Positions 58,132-64,000 of a DNA stretch of 64,000 nt are shown one piece after another. Origin of the DNA: Plicaturopsis crispa FD-325 SS-3 (taxonomy: Eukaryota; Basidiomycota; Agaricomycetes; Amylocorticiales; Amylocorticiaceae). The stretch is taken from assembly GCA_000827205.1 (NCBI GenBank), contig KN832561.1:815446-879445 (forward strand). The letters are read 5' to 3'. Numbering within the stretch: position 1 is the stretch's first letter; each line of letters starts with the position of its first letter. The position numbers and the translations under genes are program-made. The notes below the pieces were generated by a model that made no database searches, was not told where the DNA came from, and worked only from the letters and a program-made list of their open reading frames with translations.

Positions 58132-59290
58132 TGTCGAAGCGGGAGATGTGTCGCTAAATAACAAGTTTTTATCTTTCCAAAGACCTCCGTCAGATGTGTA
58201 TTTTCGCTCTGTTTAGGGTATCAAATTTTATGGACGAATTCCTTTACTGTAGGCGTCTCGGCGAGTGGTAAAGCAGCGAAAGTCTGAAGACGGAGATTGG
58301 TGGCTGCGTGCAAGTGTGGCTGAACAGTGAAAATGCGCCTTCCCCATATTTGCTGTTGTTTGGCATCGGCGTGCAATCGAAATCACCGCTACTCAACGCC
58401 ATCCATCACCGTTTTGATTCTTGACGACTTCCCCTGCTGCTTTTGTAATGGCTTTTGATTTGGAGGCTTTATCTCTAATTGCAACACGGCTTTTCAGTGT
58501 GCTACTACTACCGTGACTATCAGCAAGTTAGCTAATTCAGCGCGGAGTGTATACACGGCGCGAGCTTTCGCTGTGTATGTTCGTCCATCTTTCATCGCGT
58601 TTTTTAGCTAAATGCCCCACTTCTTCAGCTGTATACTCAGCGGAAACTTGAAACAGTGCTTGGCACTTGAGCCACGCTCTTTCGTTCTCTTTTGTGGAGC
58701 TGGTCGACGTGACAGACGCGTCGAGCGCGATACAAATGCGGCAGAGCTCGGCGCTCATCAGTCGCTTCCGCAATCGTTGATGGGATGATTACAACTGTTG
58801 CAAGTGCAACCGCCCGGAGGTGATGATGCCAAAACCACGACCTGATGCCTTCACGGTATGATACGCATCCCCGCAAAGCCGTACTTCCCTCACAACGACT
58901 AGCATGCCGGGCGCTGACGGTCGGACCCCAAACCACCAGGACCCCAAAACGACGGCGTTGGAGTGGGTCGAATGAACTTACAGAATGGAGGTAAGGCTGA
59001 TGGTGGTCTATCTAGGAGACGCTAGAAGGAAATGGGTCATGCTGTCGCAATTCAGCCAAGTGCAACGCTGCCCGGGTCGCAAACTATAAAGGATGGGCAT
59101 CTGTCTGTTCGTTTTCCTCAGCAGCGCTCCACCTTCGTTCTTTCTCACTCAACTTCAAGGGTACCGGTTACCTCCACTTTCTACAGTCTCTCTTTGGTCG
59201 CAGCACTTCCCACTCCTTCACGTCAATCTTTTCACGCCCCACGAATAACTTCCCAACTCTACCTTCCCAATCAAGTTTAAATCTATCAAA
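58132..59290. promoter_or_regulatory. Divergent region with TATA box of the secreted repeat protein
   Basis: This 1.16-kb spacer lies between the PRCC-like gene (-) and the secreted repeat gene (+). A TATAAA lies at 59085-59090, followed by a pyrimidine-rich stretch (59105-59150) and the start codon about 200 bases on, which suggests strong, regulated expression. The part at 58200-58980 holds no supported gene. Confidence 0.55.
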
Positions 59291-60548
59291 ATGGTTAACC
59301 AGAAGACTTCCTCCGCCGTCGCCCTCGCCGTCGCTCTCAGCGCCGTTGCACCTTCCCTCGCAGCGCCCATTGTGTGAGTTTCTCAGACATATTTCGGTGC
59401 TGGGATATAGCTCTAATACAATGTTACTGTTCTAGCGCCGCCCCCGGCACGAACTTCCACGTCCCCACCTTCAACGGAGCACCCGTCGGCGCACCCGCCG
59501 TCGGCGGTATCCGCCCCGTCAGCTTGAACGCGCAGCGCGGCCTCGGCTCGACCATCGCCAAGGGCGCCGGAGGCGGAGCTGCCAGCGCAGTGCTCGGCCA
59601 GGGCGTCCAGCTCCTCAAGGGCCTCCTCAGCCGTGACGTCGAGGAGCGCGCAGCTGCTGCAGCCAAGAGCTCGGGCAGCAAGGGCTCGGGCATCGGTGGC
59701 GACATCGCCAGCTCCGTCGCCGGTGGCGCCGCGAACGCTGCGGTCACCCAGGGCATTGAGGCCATCAAGGGCCTCTTCGCCCGTGAGCTCGAGCTTGAGC
59801 TTGAGGCGCGCGCAACTGCGGCCAAGAGCTCGGGCAGCAAGGGCTCTGGCATTGGTGGCGACATCGCAAGCTCCGTCGCCGGTGGTGCCGCGAACGCTGC
59901 GGTCACTCAGGGCATTGAGGCCATCAAGGGTCTCTTCAGCCGTGAGCTCGAGCTCGAGCTCCAGGCGCGCGCAGCGGCCGCAGCGAAGAGCTCGGGCAGC
60001 AAGGGCTCTGGCATCGGCGGCGACATCGCCAGCTCCGTCGCCGGCGGTGCCGCCAACGCGGCCGTCACCCAGGGCATCGAAGCCATCAAGGGCCTCTTCG
60101 CCCGTGAGCTCGAGCTTGAGCTTGAGGCGCGCGCAACTGCGGCCAAGAGCTCGGGCAGCAAGGGCTCGGGCATCGGTGGCGACATCGCCAGCTCCGTCGC
60201 CGGTGGTGCCGCGAACGCTGCGGTCACCCAGGGCATCGAGGCCATCAAGGGCCTCTTCGCCCGTGAGCTCGAGCTTGAACTCGAGGCGCGCGCAACTGCC
60301 GCGAAGAGCTCTGGCAGCAAGGGCTCTGGCATCGGCGGTGACATCGCCAGCTCCGTCGCCGGCGGTGCTGCGAACGCGGCCGTCACCCAAGGAATTGAGG
60401 CCATCAAGGGCCTCTTCGCCCGTGAGCTCGAGCTCGAGCTTGAGGCGCGCGCAACTGCGGCCAAGAGCTCTGGCAGCAAGGGCTCCGGCATCGGCGGCGA
60501 CATCGCCAGCTCCGTCGCCGGCGGTGCCGCCAACGCGGCCGTCACCCA
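59291..60548 (+). CDS. Secreted modular repeat protein, gap-truncated copy
   Basis: This begins with the same protein as the copy at 60964: signal peptide MVNQKTSSAVALAVALSAVA, intron 59374-59435, then repeats. By eye, bases 59288-60206 are identical to 60961-61879, intron included; after that small differences start. It has at least six modules of the SSGSKGSGIGGDIASSVAGG kind before running into undetermined bases. It is either a second, nearly identical gene or, more likely, the end of a contig from the same locus or the other haplotype. The first gap in this window shows the same restart pattern. Confidence 0.6.
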
Positions 60549-60960
60549 NNNNNNNNNNNNNNNNNNNNNNNNNNNNNNNNNNNNNNNNNNNNNNNNNNNN
60601 NNNNNNNNNNNNNNNNNNNNNNNNNNNNNNNNNNNNNNNNNNNNNNNNNNNNNNNNNNNNNNNNNNNNNNNNNNNNNNNNNNNNNNNNNNNNNNNNNNNN
60701 NNNNNNNNNNNNNNNNNNNNNNNNNNNNNNNNNNNNNNNNNNNNNNNNNNNNNNNNNNNNNNNNNNNNNNNNNNNNNNNNNNNNNNNNNNNNNNNNNNNN
60801 NNNNNNNNNNNNNNNNNNNNNNNNNNNNNNNNNNNNNNNNNNNNNNNNNNNNNNNNNNNNNNNNNNNNNNNNNNNNNNNNNNNNNNNNNNNNNNNNNNNN
60901 NNNNNNNNNNNNNNNNNNNNNNNNNNNNNNNNNNNNNNNNNNNNNNNNNNNNNNNNNNNN
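60549..60960. other. Assembly gap (412 N)
   Basis: This is a run of 412 undetermined bases inside repetitive coding DNA. The sequence after it restarts four bases before the gene's own ATG context. Confidence 0.95.
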
Positions 60961-60963
60961 AAA

Positions 60964-62438
60964 ATGGTTAACCAGAAGACTTCCTCCGCCGTCGCCCTCG
61001 CCGTCGCTCTCAGCGCCGTTGCACCTTCCCTCGCAGCGCCCATTGTGTGAGTTTCTCAGACATATTTCGGTGCTGGGATATAGCTCTAATACAATGTTAC
61101 TGTTCTAGCGCCGCCCCCGGCACGAACTTCCACGTCCCCACCTTCAACGGAGCACCCGTCGGCGCACCCGCCGTCGGCGGTATCCGCCCCGTCAGCTTGA
61201 ACGCGCAGCGCGGCCTCGGCTCGACCATCGCCAAGGGCGCCGGAGGCGGAGCTGCCAGCGCAGTGCTCGGCCAGGGCGTCCAGCTCCTCAAGGGCCTCCT
61301 CAGCCGTGACGTCGAGGAGCGCGCAGCTGCTGCAGCCAAGAGCTCGGGCAGCAAGGGCTCGGGCATCGGTGGCGACATCGCCAGCTCCGTCGCCGGTGGC
61401 GCCGCGAACGCTGCGGTCACCCAGGGCATTGAGGCCATCAAGGGCCTCTTCGCCCGTGAGCTCGAGCTTGAGCTTGAGGCGCGCGCAACTGCGGCCAAGA
61501 GCTCGGGCAGCAAGGGCTCTGGCATTGGTGGCGACATCGCAAGCTCCGTCGCCGGTGGTGCCGCGAACGCTGCGGTCACTCAGGGCATTGAGGCCATCAA
61601 GGGTCTCTTCAGCCGTGAGCTCGAGCTCGAGCTCCAGGCGCGCGCAGCGGCCGCAGCGAAGAGCTCGGGCAGCAAGGGCTCTGGCATCGGCGGCGACATC
61701 GCCAGCTCCGTCGCCGGCGGTGCCGCCAACGCGGCCGTCACCCAGGGCATCGAAGCCATCAAGGGCCTCTTCGCCCGTGAGCTCGAGCTTGAGCTTGAGG
61801 CGCGCGCAACTGCGGCCAAGAGCTCGGGCAGCAAGGGCTCGGGCATCGGTGGCGACATCGCCAGCTCCGTCGCCGGTGGCGCCGCGAACGCTGCGGTTAC
61901 CCAAGGAATTGAGGCGGTCAAGGGCCTCTTCAGCCGCGAGCCCGAACCCGGTGTCGGCTCGACCATCGCCAAGGGCGCCGGAGGCGGAGCTGCCAGCGCA
62001 GTGCTCGGCCAGGGGGTCCAGCTCCTACAGGGCCTCTTCAGCCGTGAGCTCGAGCTCGAGCTTGAAGCGCGTGCGACCGCTGCGAAGAGCTCGGGCAGCA
62101 AGGGCTCGGGCATCGGTGGTGACATCGCCAGCTCCGTCGCCGGTGGTGCTGCGAACGCGGCCGTCACCCAGGGCATCGAAGCCATCAAGGGCCTTTTCGC
62201 CCGTGAGCTCGAGGCGCGCGCAGCGGCCGCAGCAAAGAGCTCTGGCAGCAAGGGCTCTGGCATCGGTGGCGACATCGCTGGCTCCGTCGCAGGTGGCGCC
62301 GCGAACGCAGCCGTTACTCAAGGCATCCAGGCCATCGAGGGCCTCTTCAGCCGCGAATTCGCCGGGTATGTTCCACTCATCTCATCTTCTATTCAACTTA
62401 CTGACCATTCTTTCTGCAGCCTTAACGAACTTGACTAA
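60964..62438 (+). CDS. Secreted protein of about 53-residue Gly/Ala-rich repeats, complete copy
   Basis: No family is recognised. Exons 60964-61046, 61109-62365 and 62420-62438 encode 452 residues. A signal peptide (MVNQKTSSAVALAVALSAVA, then PSLAAP) leads to a short linker and eight modules. The generic module is GIGGDIASSVAGGAANAAVT, then QGIEAIKGLFARELELELEA, then RATAAKSSGSKGS, 53 residues in all. Each has a small-residue-rich hydrophobic stretch, an acidic Glu/Leu run, and a Ser/Gly/Lys linker. Two modules are of a distinct lead type (GSTIAKGAGGGAASAVLGQG), one first and one in the middle, suggesting an older block duplication. No cysteine and no Lys-Arg pairs occur, so Kex2 processing is not obvious. 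It ends FAGLNELD after a short last exon. Possible roles are a wall, matrix or surface-active protein (guess). Confidence 0.8.
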
Positions 62439-63557
62439 ACGATTATCGGAAGGATTTAATTTGGGTTTTTATTACTATCATTCGGGCTTTGGACTGCATT
62501 GTTAGGGACTTGGGACACGGGCCCAGGATGACTTGTAGACTCACGAAGGAGCTTTGATCATGTACTCTGGTCTTGGCTTCATCGGAATGGCATCATCCCT
62601 TGATTTCTCGATATATTTTCTGTGTGTTCCCTTGAGGCTCCTCGAAGACGCTTTCGTCGCGGATTCTGGAATCTGGCCTAAGGCCTTGTGTTCGTAAGTA
62701 ACCAGACACTAACCAGACGCGTTTTCGCCGCGCAAGTGGGGATCGTACATTGGGCTATATTACTTTTTCATTATGATTATGAAGGGAAAGTCCCCGAAGG
62801 ATTCGAGGAACCTTTTCTTATAATTTGTAGTGCGAACGGCTGGATTGTCTCTGGATCATAAATATTCTTGCAGTACAACATTCCTAGTACCTGCACTTCG
62901 GACCTGCTTTCCCGCTCGCACATAGGCATGTCGTACTTGTGCGAAACCGCGTAACTCACGACGCACGACCACCTTTCCACGCTGTGGCACGTACGCTAGT
63001 GTTGCGGTGTGTCGCACGCATCCGACGTAGACGCGAGTATCCCTCCCTCCTCCGATGCGGGCATGCTCATGGACGGGCGAAGATGTCTCCACAGGGCAGC
63101 GTGTTTCCACAGGTTGGAGTTGGCGGCGTCGGGCGTGGGGAGGCAAAGGCACGATCAGCCGTCGCAGGCGCCGATGCAGAGTGAGGACGGCTGGCGCTAC
63201 GGGGACGGGCACAGGGCACACTGTGGGGCCGTAGCCGTAAGATAGGACACGATGTTATGTCGCCGTCAACATCTATCAAGTCATTCGAAGCGGACGCGCG
63301 AAGACACGTCGATCGAATCCAAACACGTCGGCCGAACGAGGACAGGGAGCGGTGGCGCGAGGATGTATACCGAGAGGGTGTCAGCGGCGTGCAAACCCGC
63401 GAATCGTCGCGTACATTGTCGTCATGGTGCACCGCGCATACACCTTCGTGCACCGTGCCCACACCTTCATGACGCGCCCGCGTGGACAGGGAAGAAGGTA
63501 CGGGGACAGGCGACACATTTGGTAGCATGTGCGAGCGACGCATCTGTCAGCAGTGAC
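62439..63557. other. Intergenic, no gene seen
   Basis: This 1.1-kb stretch follows the secreted repeat gene. Frames on both strands lack family features. GC content rises from about 62940 toward the minisatellite. Confidence 0.5.
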
Positions 63558-64000
63558 GGGATGCGTTTGCGAGCAGGGATAGGCGATGCGTCTGCGAGAA
63601 GGGACGGGCGATGCATCTACCAGCAGCCAGGACAGCCGGCACGTTGTGCGAGCAGGGGCGAGGGCATGCGTTTGCGAGCAAGGACCGTCGATGTATGTGC
63701 GAGCAGGGACCGTCGATGTGTGTGCGAGCAACGACAGGAGATGCGTCTGCCAGGAGAGACCGGGTATGTGTCCGTGAGCAGAAATGGGGATGCGTCCGCG
63801 AGTAGGAACGGGAGATGCGTCTGCAAGCGACTAGGGCGTCTGGCAGGCACGGACGGGCGTGTCTGCTAGCAACTGACCCACTTGGCAGAGACGGAGGCAT
63901 CTGCGGCCAGCGACGGACGCGTTTGCAAGCAACGACGGACAGCGCATTTGGGCCGTCTCTGCGAGCACGTACGCAGGAATTTCGGGGTAGGCTGGCATTT
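63558..64000. repeat. Degenerate minisatellite, about 25-bp unit
   Basis: A unit close to GATGCGTCTGCGAGCAGGGA followed by CGGGC recurs about every 24-26 bases, clearest at 63558-63830 and more degraded toward the window edge, where it may continue. The repeat produces open but meaningless frames on both strands because its length is often not a multiple of three. Confidence 0.75.

Noticed and set aside
58537-58773. A 78-codon minus-strand frame with protein-like composition
   Set aside because: It includes ICIALDASVTSTSSTKENER but I found no exon to join on either side and no family; too weak to call.
59413-62321. Several long antisense and shifted frames across the secreted repeat gene
   Set aside because: Repeats whose length is a multiple of three keep every frame open; only the frame with signal peptide, TATA box and splice sites is credible.
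60964-62438. Kex2-processed repeat peptide precursor
   Set aside because: No Lys-Arg or Arg-Arg pair lies between modules; other processing cannot be excluded, so it stays an open idea rather than a call.
63252-63869. A 205-codon plus-strand frame over the minisatellite
   Set aside because: The frame arises from the 25-bp repeat and has no start context, splice pattern or family motif.

Overview
The window looks like nuclear DNA of a mushroom-forming basidiomycete (Agaricomycetes). The genes are densely packed on both strands, with many GT-AG introns of about 50-65 nt, very short exons, and basidiomycete-type families such as F-box proteins, RlpA-like secreted proteins and low-complexity secreted proteins. 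I recognised the products from translated sequence alone; no database search was run. No tRNA, rRNA, CRISPR array, retroelement or virus-like element was found.

Layout. 1-924: the 3' part of SPT8 (SAGA subunit). 1327-3982: a SAM-dependent methyltransferase broken by an assembly gap whose flanks repeat each other. 4506-6810: poly(A)-binding protein PAB1 (-). 7693-8855: a SCAMP membrane-traffic protein (-). 9623-10744: a secreted RlpA-like double-psi beta-barrel protein. 11701-12539: an unknown three-helix membrane protein (-). 12848-18198: SPT6 (-), divergent from a riboflavin-type deaminase (18477-19028). 19.03-21.34 kb is gene-poor. 21343-21953: a small unknown four-exon gene. 22559-23372: RLP24, convergent with ATG2 (23554-30833, -). 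31342-32475: a GDSL esterase (-). 32704-34079: CSM3. 34363-34919: a small RlpA-like protein (-). 35924-37852: a homeodomain-like protein (-). 38079-40375: CMR1 (-). 40694-43069: a MUP1-like permease (-). 43910-45298: an F-box protein (-). 45941-47332: a short-chain dehydrogenase lacking its nucleotide-binding loop. 47814-49672: an unknown protein (-). 50274-51285: an AIM34-like mitochondrial SAP protein. 51467-53460: a 2-kb non-autonomous DNA transposon with an 8-bp target duplication. 53502-54104: COA8. 54182-54523: a small unknown two-exon gene (-). 54626-55700: HTD2. 56039-56692: histone H2B. 56852-58131: a PRCC-like protein (-). 59291-62438: a secreted protein built of about 53-residue repeats, interrupted by a second gap. 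63558-64000: a degenerate 25-bp minisatellite.

Most genes are unrelated housekeeping functions: transcription and chromatin (SPT8, SPT6, H2B, CMR1), mRNA and ribosome biogenesis (PAB1, RLP24), replication (CSM3), autophagy (ATG2) and mitochondria (AIM34, COA8, HTD2). I see no metabolic cluster or operon-like logic. The less usual items are the modular secreted repeat protein, the transposon inserted 33 bp before the COA8 start codon, the dehydrogenase without its glycine-rich loop, and two small multi-exon genes with no recognised family. Both assembly gaps are flanked by sequence that restarts, so the apparent duplications there should not be read as real without checking.
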